Source: Prunella strophiata
Taxonomy: Eukaryota; Chordata; Aves; Passeriformes; Prunellidae
Direction: 5' to 3'
Assembly: GCA_036583965.1 (NCBI GenBank)
Contig: JAZBQD010000034.1
Coordinates: forward strand, 2,542,001 to 2,606,000
Length of the DNA: 64,000 bases
Positions within the stretch are counted from its first letter, which is position 1. Each line of letters opens with the position of its first letter. The notes beneath the pieces are model-generated. The model made no database searches and was not told where the DNA came from. It worked only from the letters and a program-made list of their open reading frames with translations. Of this stretch, positions 47,226 to 58,259 are shown in pieces. The position numbers and the translations under genes are program-made.

Positions 47226-50200
47226 TGAATGCCAATGCAACCCCTAGAGAATTGTCCACTAAGCCCACAATATTTTATAGCTGATAAATGTAATAGGCTG
47301 CACAGGAAAGTGTTATCACCTCCACCTCCCCAGGCTTGGAGCCTGATTGAATCAAACATAAATCTTGTAAATGGATTTGTACTTTTCTCTGGGATTTATT
47401 TTAAAAAATGAGCACTTTATTTAATCTCACAGCCATTCAATGTGTCAGGGAGAGGTGGAAGCTCTGGGCAGAATTAAAGTGCATTGCATTTGGGCTGGGG
47501 TCATTTTGATGGGCTGAAGCCTTGGCAGCATGTGTGGTTTTCATGCACTGGTGATGAGAAACCTCTGTGCCAGCCAAAATCAGCTGGGAAACAAAAGGAA
47601 GACCCTGTCCCTGTCAGGAGGTCTTGGGAAACCAGGCACAGGTGATGGTTTTATTTGGGTGTTGCTGGGTTTGGACACAACTTTGTGCTCGTGGTTTTGT
47701 ATGTCTGGTTGGAAGAAGAACTCAGGACTGCTCAGGAACTGCTGAAATCCCCAAATCTTTTGTGCTTGGCTGGATTAGAGACCTGAAAAGCTCTGATATG
47801 TATTTTTTCAATACTCACAACAGTGTGGTTTGGTGCTTAGTAAATAGCTGTTTGACAGCAGAACTCACAGCAGTTGGCTCCACTCATCCTTTAGAGATGC
47901 TGAAATTGGAGAAAAAGATTTAAAAGGCAGAACAAAAGAAAAGGATTAAAAAAAAAGCTGAAAGGAGGCAGAGTCAGAAAATACACAGGCACCTTAGGAG
48001 AGCCACATCCAGCTGCCAAAGGTCAGGAGGGGAGGGCAGGGAACCCTGCAGGCTGTCAGGGGTTGGAGGGCAAGACTGCTGGTCTCTGATCTTTGGGAGA
48101 GCCAAAGCCCTGGGTGGCCTCCATTTCCTTTTACCCCCAAACCCAAACCTTTCCTTTCCTCTCCACATCTTCCAGGGGCATCCTGTGCAGAGCTTAGGAG
48201 TGCTGGGCTTGCACATGGCTTGCTCAGGATCACCTACTAAAGTGAGTGGAAAACCAGCTTTTAAACGAATTTCAAAGCTGTTTAAGCCAAAGGTTCCTGT
48301 GGGGATGTTAGGTGAGAATCAGCACATTGTTTTGAGCAGGAAATCAGCTTTTCTAGAATAGACAGAGAAGCATTTTGTGGCCAAGCTTTGTCAGATGCTG
48401 GGACTTGGCTCCACCCAGGGAAAATGGGCTGCCTGCATGGAGGGATAGTCCCTGAGCCCCAGAATTGCCCTGGAGACCTCTTAGGTGAAGGAAAGGTGCT
48501 GAGCAAAGGCTTGGCTGGTGAAATATAGATGTGGAGAGACAGGGCAGAGGCAGAGCCTGAGCTGACACCAGTGGGTGTCCCCTCCTGACACTGGCTGCTG
48601 TCAGAGGGGCTGTAATTAATTGCTATTAATATTCTACTTGAGCTCAAAGCACACGTGCTGGGCATGCACAGGAAGCAATTATTATTATTATTATTATTAT
48701 TATATGAGTTATTCCTTTCAAAATAGCAGTGTCATTAAAAAAAAAATTGCAGCTAACTCTGCTTTTCCCCAGGGAGCAGGTCTGTTGAGGGCTCACACGT
48801 GTGGAGTGGTCTCTGCTGTGATGTTGCTCCACAGATGGTTTGTATTTTTCTGAATCACTGATTCCCAATTTGTGTCAAGGATCTGTCTGAGCAGAAAGAC
48901 CTCAGGGGGCACAACTGGAAGGTGAAAAAGCCAAAAAGCCAGTCCTGTTCTGACTGAAGGGAGCCCCAACCCAGCTCTCCACTGCCTTCCTCATCCTCCT
49001 CTTCCAGCTTTCTGGAGAGGCTGAGAGGTGCATCCAGCTTCCCCAGCAGGGGTGATCTGGGTGCCCTCACTCAGGTCCAGCAGTCCCAGTTCCCAGGCAG
49101 GGTCTGTGTGTGCTGCCCATTGCCAGGGCTCACCTGCACCTTTCCAGCCACCTGCAAGGGAGTTTGGGAGCTCTGCTCACTTGGCAGGACCTGACCTGCA
49201 CATGTTCCTGGCAGGACTGGCCTGAGCCCTAGAGGTGAGCTGGGGTGCTGGCCCAGGAATCCATGAGAAGCCTCACTGGGCACATTTGTGGTATGAAGTG
49301 AAAAGAGTGCTAGAAATGTATCCTTATCTGGCTTCCTACCCATCCCTGGGAGACTGAGATTTCCCTTTCAGCAGGGGCTGAACAGCAGGGAGACACACAG
49401 GTCACCAGTTCCCTAGTGCCAGGCTCATCTCCTCCTCCAGAGGGGCTCAGGCAGCAGGTGAGATCTCCTAAGAAGCTCATCAGGCATCCCACTACCCATC
49501 ATGGCCAAAACCAGGGCAGAAGATCACATTGCAGGGAGTGAGTCTGTGTGAAGGCAGCAGAGCTCAGGACACCCTGCCCAGCATGTGCCCAGTTCAGTGG
49601 CACTGGGAGCTGGTGGTCTGGAAGCAGACCAAGAGACCATGGGAGGTGAGAGGGTCTCCTTTCCTGCCTGTTCCTCGTGGCATCTCCTCCCAGGGTCAAG
49701 GCTGGTGCCAGCTTTGTGCCAGCACATGGACAGGAAGGTCTGGGGGCTGCAAGACTCACAGATGGGGCAGTGGTGGTGCCACCAGCAGTTCCACATCATG
49801 TGGACATGTGCCCACAGCTGTTCTGAGGGGTGGAGTGGGTAATCCCTCCTGCTTCCCAAAAAGCCATGGAAGGGCTGCTGCAGCAGCCAGGGATCCTTGT
49901 GTCCTTGTGGGACAGGGTCACCACAGCCCACAGAGGCACACAGGCTGTGACACCAGCAGGGCTCAAGGGTACATGTCCTGCTTCCAAACGGGATCCTTCA
50001 CTCACTGAGACACTTCCTGGGGCTTCTCCCTCCTTGATCACCTTTCCCAGGTGTTTTGTTATTGCCCAAATGTTGGTGCTTCAGGAGCTTCTTTAGGTTT
50101 GTGAATGTCTAGCTCTTAGTAGAGCCATGGATTTTTAAAATCAAAAGGTCATTTCTAGGTCACTGAATAATTAGTATTGCTGTCCCCACTGTCACTAATT

Positions 50201-50636
50201 CCATCACAGAGAAGCAGCAGCTTGCTGAGAAATCCTTGAGCTGCAGGCTGAAAATGAAGGGAAATTCACCACAGAAAATGCAAGATTAGGAGCACTTAGT
50301 GCCATGGGCTATAGGAAGGAGAAGCAGGGCCAGGGGACATCAAAGCTGGGCACAGGGATTCCTTTCATCCCTGCTGCTCCCCACATGGCACTGAGCTCAT
50401 CCTGCACACCATGTTGCTTTCAGAGTGCTCAGCACAGTGAGGAGGGGTCTGCAGCCCCTTTGTGCTGCAGCTCTGGGCTGGGGGGTTTTGGGGGCACACT
50501 CCTTTCCTGCAGCCTCTGGTCAAAGCACTGTGCTGGTCACAAAGTCTGTGGGGACCTCAGTGTTTGCAGGTAGGCCAGGGCAAACCCTCACAGGTCAGGG
50601 GGAACCATCAGCTGGAGGGAAAGCTGTTGCTGTTCA
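47226..50636. other. Intergenic sequence, no gene seen
   Basis: Unique-looking DNA except for an (ATT)n run near 48.69 kb. The open frames are short, overlapping and unrecognised. Confidence 0.45.
48678..48703. repeat. (ATT)n trinucleotide repeat
   Basis: About nine perfect ATT copies, followed within 40 bases by an A-run. Confidence 0.95.
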
Positions 50637-50637
50637 T

Positions 50638-50800
50638 GGAATCATGCAATGGTTTGGGTTTGGAAGGGACCTTAAACTCATCTTGCTCCTCCTCCCTGCC
50701 ATGGGAAGGGACATCTTCCTCTAGACCAGGCTGCTCCAAGCCCCATCCAACCTGGCCTGGAACACTCCCAGGTATGGGGCAGCCACAACTGCCCTATTGC
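50638..50800 (-). mobile_element. CR1 retroposon 3' fragment
   Basis: Reverse CR1: 'ggaatcatgcaatggtttgg', 'gtttggaagggaccttaaac', 'agaccaggctgctccaagcc', 'ccatccaacctggcctggaa', 'cactcccaggtatggggcag'. Short, 5'-truncated. Confidence 0.93.
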
Positions 50801-53800
50801 TGCTAGAGGTTATTTTTTTTTGAGGAGCAACAGGATCTTCCATTATTATCCCAATTATCTTGGGATAGATTCCCTGACTGGCAAAGCGAGGGGGAGCATC
50901 ACCAGCTGGTGGTGGCAAATCTGACTTCCCTCACTGAGAAAAGCTTTAGGGACCCTCTAAGAGCAGGAATTGCTCACTCTGGGGTGGAGCAGCTCCTCCT
51001 GTGCTGGTGGGAGCCCAGCACTCCACGGGGCCACCGAGTGCCCTTGTGATGCTCAGGATGTCACTGCAGCCCTCAGGCAGTGCAGAGCATGGCAAAGGTG
51101 CTGTTCCATGACCATTCCTGGGTGATTCCCTGCAGGTTCAATCCATGGCCAAGGTGAACAGCCTCAGCTGGCAATCCTTGTGGGCTGTGAGCTGTGCTGG
51201 ATGTTACAGCCATTGTTACTGTCTGCCTCACATGGCAGGGCAGGGAGAGGCACTTTGGCATCTCCTGCTTCCAGTTTCAGTGCAGTTCAGTCCTTCTGGT
51301 CAGTCCTGGCAATGTTTGCTCTGGCTGTGATGGATGCAGGCTGGCTCAGGGAGACACTTCTGGGAGGAAGAGCAAAGGGAGGTGCAGGGAAGCAACGTCA
51401 GTTGTAGGGTCAGTAGGGCTGAGCTGGGTTCTGCTGCTCAAAACCAGTCCCTTCCTCCTTCCCACTGTGTTTGTGCCTCTCCCAGGGCATCCTTGGCAGG
51501 TCAAACTCTTCCAGGGATCCCTTGGCACCGAGCTTTGGCTGTCTCATGGGGACAGTTTCCCCAGCAGTCCCTGCCTGATGGCAGCCTGGGGACACACAGC
51601 TGCCCCCAAAGGCTCTGGAGCAGCTGGCCCTATCTGGGTCCCAGCTTGCCCAGGGGGTGCAGAGCAAAGGCTCCCCAAGAGTCATGCTGCCTTCCTCCTT
51701 GCCAGGCAGCAGCAATCACCCTCTGTCCTTGCCTCAGCTTTTGATTCCCAGGCCAACTTGACTATTGGGGGTGTTATAAAATTCCCCACTTTCAGCATCT
51801 CTGTATTTTAGACTTGGAGAAACAAATCCAGGACAAAATAATTCAAGTATTCCTTTCACAGTTCCCATGCTCTGCTGGGTTGAAAGGGAAGCTCTTAGAA
51901 GATGGATCAAGTTCATGTCTATGCCTCTTGATTGCAAATATGCACTGCTGGAAATCCAGAGCAGTCTCTATTCCCAACACCTGCATGGCAGGACTGGGAA
52001 GGATTGGGCAGCTACCAGTTGGCTTTTGAGTCACTTCTCCACGTGAGCAGCAGTGGTGGAAGCAGCAAAAATGCCTTCTCTGTTTCCCTAGGTCAGGAAT
52101 GCCACCCTGGGGCATTTCATTTTATCTTGAATAACCTACTTCAGCCAATTCCCAGAAAAGTCACAGGTTCTCTGCAATGCCAACCAAACCAGCATGGAAG
52201 GAATTGCTTTGGTTGGGAGCCATACTGTGAGGCAAGGCCAGCTCAGGATGCTCCATATCTGAGTTACTGGAGCATTGCCCCATGCACTGAAAGCAAATTT
52301 GAGCTCTTACTAACCCCAAAACTTTGTGACTAGAGTTTTTGTCTGATGTTTCAGTTTGTTTTTGCTTTAAGCATTAAAATGAGCAGTGGAGACATGATAG
52401 GCAGTAGGATCAATGCTGAGGGTTGCTCCTGTGTGCTATAGAGAGAGTGTTTGGTTTAGAGTGGGAAATTAAGCTAAAGAGGAAGCATTTTCTTCCAAAA
52501 TAAGGGTCTTTCATGGCTTGGGAAGGTGTAGAGCAGCTGTTTCCTGCTTCCTATCAAGCATCAGCCACTGGCCAGTGGGTATCAGCTTGGAGAAGCATCT
52601 GGCCCAGGTAAGTTTCCTGATGTTCCTCAGACAAATGGAGCCATTTCATCAGTGCTCAATTCCCCCCAAACCAGAGAGCAAATTTCTAGGAATATACTGC
52701 TCATAACCATGGGCTAGCTCACAAAGGAGATAGAGATGTGTGTTTAAAATGCTCGTCAGAGGAGTAAGGGAGAGCAGAATAATTTCTGCTGGAAACAGTG
52801 TGGTCTGATGGGTGAGCTGCTGCAGTGAGAAGCCCAGGGAGAGCTGGGGTGGTGCTGCAGGGCCCAGGGATGGACATCTCAAACCTTTCCAAACCAGCGA
52901 GGGAAAGAGGAGAGGGAAGGGGCAGGGGGAGGCTGGGGGACGCTGTCCATGTACACGGAGCAGGGGCCGGGCTCAGCCCTCCCCAGGCAGCAGGGCGAGT
53001 GTGGGGTGGGCCGGGAACCCTGCCCTGAACACGAGGCGTGAAATCCATGTCCAACAGGAATTTCAGCCGGTGCATAATGGAAGCACTGGATGGGTTTGTA
53101 GCCAGGGCTCTGGCGCTGAGGGCGTTGAATTAAACATGGGGTGACTCAGCGCTCGTCCGCGTCAGGCTGGCAGCGGGGAGTGCGGGGACAGGTGCATTAT
53201 TGATAGTTTCATTTTCCCCAGGTTTGAGCAGAAAAGCAGCGTCTGCAGCGCTTAGAGGGGGACACGGTGTGGCCAGACTCGGCATTTGCAACGCCTGCCT
53301 GCTCTTGTGCTGCTCCTGCTACAGGCATTGCTGCACCCAGCCTCTGCCTCCTGCAGCCCCTCCAGCCCGGGCGGGGGCCCCGGGCAGGGCAGCGCCTGCC
53401 CCATCCTCCAGCCCTGGAGCTCCAGGGAGCTTTGGGGGCTGCACAGCCGGCTCCCCCACGGCAGAGAGCAGCCCTTGGGGCTTGGAAGGGATGAGAGCCC
53501 CTGAATTTGCCTTTGCTTTGCTGATGATCCAAAGCCTTCATCTGCTTCAGCCTCTGGTGGCTGCCCGCGGACCCACGGCCCCTGAGCAGGGGACAGGGCC
53601 GGGAGCACAGGGTGTTCCAGCATGCCTTGGAACAGCAGGAAGCAGGACCAAGGCTCGCTGGAACTGAGTGTGACAACTCATTACCTCACAGGAGGATGTT
53701 CTAGTTCTATCCCAAAGCTTTCTGCTGTAAAAACCCCATCCTGTGTCTCCAGGCCCCAGCCCGGTGAGCAGCAGCTGAGTGCTGCAGGGCTTTGGGCTCA

Positions 53801-54660
53801 GAGCATCCTGCTCGCCTCAGCTGGTTGGGATGTGAAGGGAAAGCCTCATGGAAGGGGTTGGAAAACGTGAGCTAGCACTCCTGTCAGGCCTTGCAGGGAG
53901 AGGCGTGGTTTGCCTCTTCCTCAGAACCTAATTTGAGCCACAGGGATGCAGTGAAAAAAAAAACCAAAAACCAAACCTGCTTTGGAAGATTTTAAAGAAC
54001 AGCACAAACTAAAAAAGCAGCTGCCAAACAGAATTTCCATTATCAAAAATCAGCACTGATAAGAGCCATCTTAGATCAAATAATTTATTTAGTAATTCCA
54101 TGTAAACACTTCAGATTTACTAGCAAATACAATGCTTGCTGTTCTTTTAAATAGATCATTCAAAAAATAAGAATCTATTATTAATGGCAGGTTGACTAGA
54201 GATCTCCATACTACTGTACAATAAGGAATTGGTTTTCTAATGGATTTAACATCTCGATTTTTCTTGTTCTGCATTTGCTTTACACAAAGCCCAAAGGACA
54301 CAGGTTTGAACTGCTCCCTGACGATGCCACTGCGGCCCGGGGTGTTTTGGGGAAGGTACGCAGGCAACTCCTCCCATCCTGGCATTGGTGTGAGCTGATG
54401 TGAGGGTGGGATGGCAGAGCTGGCGTGAACACTGTTCACAAACACACGCCTTTTCGGTCAGAAAACAGACAGTGAACGGTGGAGAACTTCTCTTTGGGAT
54501 GTATAAAAGCAACGAACTCCATCGTTGGCATTTACTTATCAACACAGCAGTACACATACACGTATCCACAGTCTGGAAAAGCATCCTATGAGCTGGAGAA
54601 AGCAGTGGTTCTGAGGCTTGGTACACCAGTGCACTAAAACCAAAAGAATGATACCTTCTT
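50801..54660. other. Intergenic sequence, no gene seen
   Basis: Unique-looking DNA. CpG rises at 52.92-53.40 kb without an assignable exon. The 54089-54445 - strand frame has an attractive basic peptide (GLCVKQMQNKKNRDVKSIRK) but no start, splice or family support, and a - strand AATAAA lies at 54089-54084. Confidence 0.45.
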
Positions 54661-54676
54661 ACATAGTCAAATGAAA

Positions 54677-54735
54677 AATAAATATCTTTATTTTCTGCCT
54701 ACTTTATTTCAGTTTTCAAATAAATTTTAAATAAA
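54677..54735. terminator. Cluster of poly(A) signals on both strands
   Basis: Within 59 bases there are three + strand AATAAA (54677-54682, 54719-54724, 54730-54735) and two - strand AATAAA (54708-54703, 54692-54687). A small perfect stem, TATACTG-TTA-CAGTATA, follows at about 54748. It marks the left edge of the AT-rich 54.6-64 kb block. Since IGIP and PURA are expected on the - strand to the right, it could be the end of a long - strand 3'UTR. That link is inference. Confidence 0.4.
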
Positions 54736-55144
54736 TCTGTACAAAGTATACTGTTACAGTATATATTTGTAAGTGAACTGAAATGCCTAAGTGTAACAAC
54801 ACTACAGGAAAGCAGTAAAGATTGGCACATCTCTAATCAAGATTAACTTTTACACTCAAAAAATACCAACGCCTGTGAAAACCCTCAAGATATTTTTGGT
54901 ATTTTTTATGCAAGTTGCGTTGCAAACAAATGACAGACCAATTCTCCCCTGCCTTGGAAAGAAAATCACTTCTCACGGTTTTCAGAGAACATGAACATCT
55001 TTATGATGCTAAAGGGACACCATCAGGTGAAAAGAGAGAGAGAGAGATATTTCAATTTTGAAAAAGCAAACGCTTTGGTCAAAAATCGTCAAGTTTGAGA
55101 CTTTGTGCAGTTTTTCCCATCTCCCCGAGCTCCGGCTGGGTGGG

Positions 55145-55620
55145 CGGCCGGGGCTGGGGGAACAGCGGCACCGCCCGGACCCTCCGAGCGGTCGGGGCTG
55201 CGGGAACAGCGGCACTGCCGGGGCTGGGAGAACAGCGGCACTGCCGGGGCTGCGGGAACAGCGGCACTGCCGGGGCTGCGGGAGCAGCGGCACCGCCGGG
55301 GCTGCCGGGGAACAGCGGCACTGCCGGGGCTGGGGTGGGGTGCGGGAAAGCAGCGGCACCGCCGGGGCTGCGGGAACAGCGGCACCGCCGGGGGCGCGGG
55401 GAAGCAGCGGCACTTGACGGGGATGGGGGAGTCAGCGGAACCCCGCCGGGGCATGCGGGAGCAGCAGCGGCACGCCGGGGTTTGGGGAGCAGCGGCACCG
55501 CCGGGGCTGCGGGAACAGCGGCACTGCCGGGGCTGCGGGAACAGCGGCACCGCCGGGGCTGCTGGGAACAGCGGCAATGCCGGGGGCTGCGGGAACAGCG
55601 GCACCGCCCGGACCCTCGGA
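55145..55620. repeat. 26-bp GC-rich, CpG-dense minisatellite
   Basis: About eighteen units of a 26-base pattern, ccggggctgcgggaacagcg followed by gcactg or gcaccg, with indels toward the middle (55390-55490). Marker aacagcgg repeats at 26-base steps at 55205, 55231 and 55257. Every unit carries several CpG sites, so it looks like a CpG island set in AT-rich flanks. The - strand frames rich in Ala/Pro/Val/Cys/Arg are artefacts. Confidence 0.93.
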
Positions 55621-55649
55621 GCGGCCGCAGTGCCGCCCCTGCCCGGCCG

Positions 55650-57695
55650 CGGGGATGAAGGTGCTCTGGCCGGGGCCACAAAGCCTCGGCAGAGGAGCTG
55701 TTCCCCTTGCGATCCAAAAGGAATTAACACGCATGCCACACGGCTGCGTTTTGTGGTTTCTTTTTCCTCCCGCCCCCAAAAGCAAGAAACTAAAATTGAT
55801 CTGACAGTGTCCCTTTGCTCAAAATAAAGACTTCTGGGCTAGAGAGGTCAGGTACTGAAACAAACTTTTTCACAGGGTCAAAGAGCCAGGTACATCTCAA
55901 AATTCAAGCTTTCAAATCCAACTGCAGTTATTAGATTCATGAGCTCTCAAAACCTCCTAATATTTCGTTAAATAATTCCCAACTGGGAATTGGGGATAAA
56001 TACTACAGATTAAGAGTGAGAGTTTTCTCTCTTAATCTTTCCAAAGATATATTCACTCTAAGTTTACATGCTGAAAGTTAATCTTACATTAGAATGTAAT
56101 TGGCTGCAACATAAACCTATAAATGAATCAACTACCATAGATTAAACTCTGTTAAATATTTCTAAGTTAATAAAATATTGACAGTATTATAAAATTACAG
56201 TATTTACAATAAGAAAAATCTAGACTAATATATACCTTTAACAGATCTCTTCTCCAATTTGGGATTGCAATGGAATTATGAATATATGAACAATTTATTA
56301 GAAAGTTGCATTGCAATTATCAGGTTTTCCATTAGAGCTAGAGAGGGTGAGCTATCACTGCCTTTGGAAAAAACAAAAAGTGACTTCTGGTGGTGGGGTG
56401 TAGCTTTTGAGTACCAAACTGGTAACAGGAGTCCTCCGCAAGACGTCTGAAGATAAGGTAGGACCAGCCTCAACTGCTCAGATTAAGGTTGTATTACAGA
56501 ACTGCCAGCAATCAGAACCACCCAGGCTGCAAAAGGGGAGGAAAGGTAGTTTTCAGCTCAAAGTGCACAGCTGGAAGGGCTCCCCTCATTCTGGACTCCA
56601 ACTAAGGCTGCAGGAGCTCTGATCAGCTCTCAGGAACCAAAGCCCTCGGCTCGGGGTCGTGAGGAGGAAATGAGCCACGGTGCTCCTTAAAGGGACATGG
56701 TTGGGCTGCAGCAATGCCAGAAACACCCTTGTCAACCATGTAGGACAAAACCAGACTGGGCATTTGAGATCCTCTTGGAATTGCTTTTTTAGGAGTTTTT
56801 TTTGGGGGGAGGGTCAGGGATGGGCTTTGGTTTGGGATTTTTTTTTTTTTTTTGCATTTTGTTTGCTTGGGAGAAAAAATTTGGCCGGGACTGTGCAGTA
56901 AACTCATTTTCTATCCCTCATCAGGTTCTCTGTTTCTGGGGTATTAACAAAACGTGCAATGTTTGGGGGCAAATACTTGTGGGGGAAAAGGAGGCTTCAA
57001 CATTCCCAAGTCAATTTGTCTCGGGGAAAAATCAAAAGCAATTTGAGTCCTTAAAAATCGCCAGCTGCTTTTGGGGTCTCAGACACCCAGTAATGTCCTT
57101 TTAAGGATCAGATCTTTCACTTGCCCTTTTTCCCAGCCTCGGAGGAGGAGTTTACAATGAGTTTAGGAAGGGCCACGTTCACATTCTCTCCCTCCTCCCC
57201 ATGTCACATTTGCTTTCTAGGAAAAAAGGGGGAGAAAAGAAAGTTTCAAACTCCTTTCCCTCCCTTCCCTCCCCCGGTCCTGCTCACAGTAAACCAGAAA
57301 TGGCAGTTTTTAGTGTATATTTTGGGATAAATTATTTTCTCAGCCCCAAGCCTGAAGTTGCTAGTGAGAGACCTACCCGCAGGCTTTGGAGAGGAGGAGC
57401 AATTTAGGGGTTTCTACCAGTTCCCCTGGTGGGCAGGTGGGAACAGCTCTGTCCTTAAAAGCAGGATTTAAAATGGTAAAAGAATAATTTGTAAACTCGG
57501 ATCTACATTACCAACAGAAGGCTCTAGGTCCTGCGGGCTCCAGTTCCCAGAGATGCAGAGCAGGAAAACTAGAAAGAGAACTTGGTACCTTTCAACCACC
57601 TGCTGGGTTGTACTGGGGGGGAGTGGGGAATGAGAGAGACAAAATGCCAACTGACCTTATAAACAAAGGTATGTTTAGGGCTTCTGGTTTCAGGA
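55650..57695. other. AT-rich, UTR-like sequence, no gene seen
   Basis: Unique AT-rich DNA with T- and A-runs (T15 near 56840) and a 10-bp stem at 56007-56016 / 56029-56038. No coding sequence recognised on either strand. It could be intergenic or the 3'UTR of a gene lying to the right. Confidence 0.4.
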
Positions 57696-57773
57696 ATAAA
57701 CCGATATTTACTGGTAAAAGTCTGCCAAAAAACAAAAACAGAAACACAGGATTACTGGTAAATATTGGTTTAT
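57696..57773. repeat. Imperfect 22-bp inverted repeat (hairpin)
   Basis: Left arm 57696-57717 (ataaaccgatatttactggt+aa) and right arm 57752-57773 (ttactggtaaatattggttt+at) are complementary at 19 of 22 positions, with one further G/T pair on one strand, around a 34-base A-rich loop. It could be a structured RNA, a pre-miRNA-like hairpin or the ends of a tiny DNA transposon. Confidence 0.6.
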
Positions 57774-58082
57774 ATGGAGAATTTAAAAAAAAAATAAATG
57801 AAAAAAAGAGATGTCATTGTGCTCCTGATCTCCACGTGCTCCCAGGTGGGAGCTGAGAACCGACCCATGGCATCCCTGCACCTGGCAGTGTCTCTGGCAC
57901 CTGGACACCTCAAACCAGAAGCCTTGTGTTGAGAGGAAAGTTGTGTTTGTTTCCTTTACTCCCCTTAACTACGTGTTTCTGGATTCCCCCCTCCCTCCTC
58001 TGCAAGGCTGGTCCTACGGGGGTTTGGCTCAGGAGATGGGAAGTCTGCTTCCAAAAGCACTTGGAAGTGAATTTGTACATAA

Positions 58083-58143
58083 TATGGTATCTCAGCACAA
58101 GGCTGCTGGGGCCTGAGCCTCGGCTGCTCCCTGAGATACCATA
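58083..58143. repeat. Perfect 13-bp inverted repeat (61-nt hairpin)
   Basis: TATGGTATCTCAG at 58083-58095 and its exact complement CTGAGATACCATA at 58131-58143, with a 35-base GC-rich loop that has its own small GGC/GCC stem. On the + strand it lies 28 bases before an AATAAA at 58172-58177. Unlikely by chance at this spacing. Function unknown. Confidence 0.75.
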
Positions 58144-58218
58144 AAATATACAAGACTGAGTGTATATTTTAAATAAAGCATTTTCTTGTAAGTGGCATAA
58201 ACCCATTCATTTTATTTA

Positions 58219-58259
58219 CATGCTTATTTATTTCCAAAAATAGAGTTGGTCCACATTGG
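58219..58259 (-). repeat. 41-bp duplicated element, copy A
   Basis: 41 bases from catgcttatt to gtccacattgg, identical to 63201-63241. Read on the - strand it ends in GGAAATAAATAAGCATG, which includes a poly(A) hexamer, and further AATAAA follows at 58216-58211. It resembles the end of a 3'UTR. Flanks do not match beyond a few bases. Confidence 0.85.

Noticed and set aside
54089..54445. 118-codon - strand frame containing a basic segment
   Set aside because: Looks protein-like in part, but there is no splice or homology support and it overlaps another open frame on the same strand.
55079..55827. Repetitive Ala/Pro/Val/Cys/Arg or Gly-rich frames on both strands
   Set aside because: Translation of the 26-bp GC-rich minisatellite. 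Considered as the glycine-rich start of PURA, but no PUR repeat domain follows.
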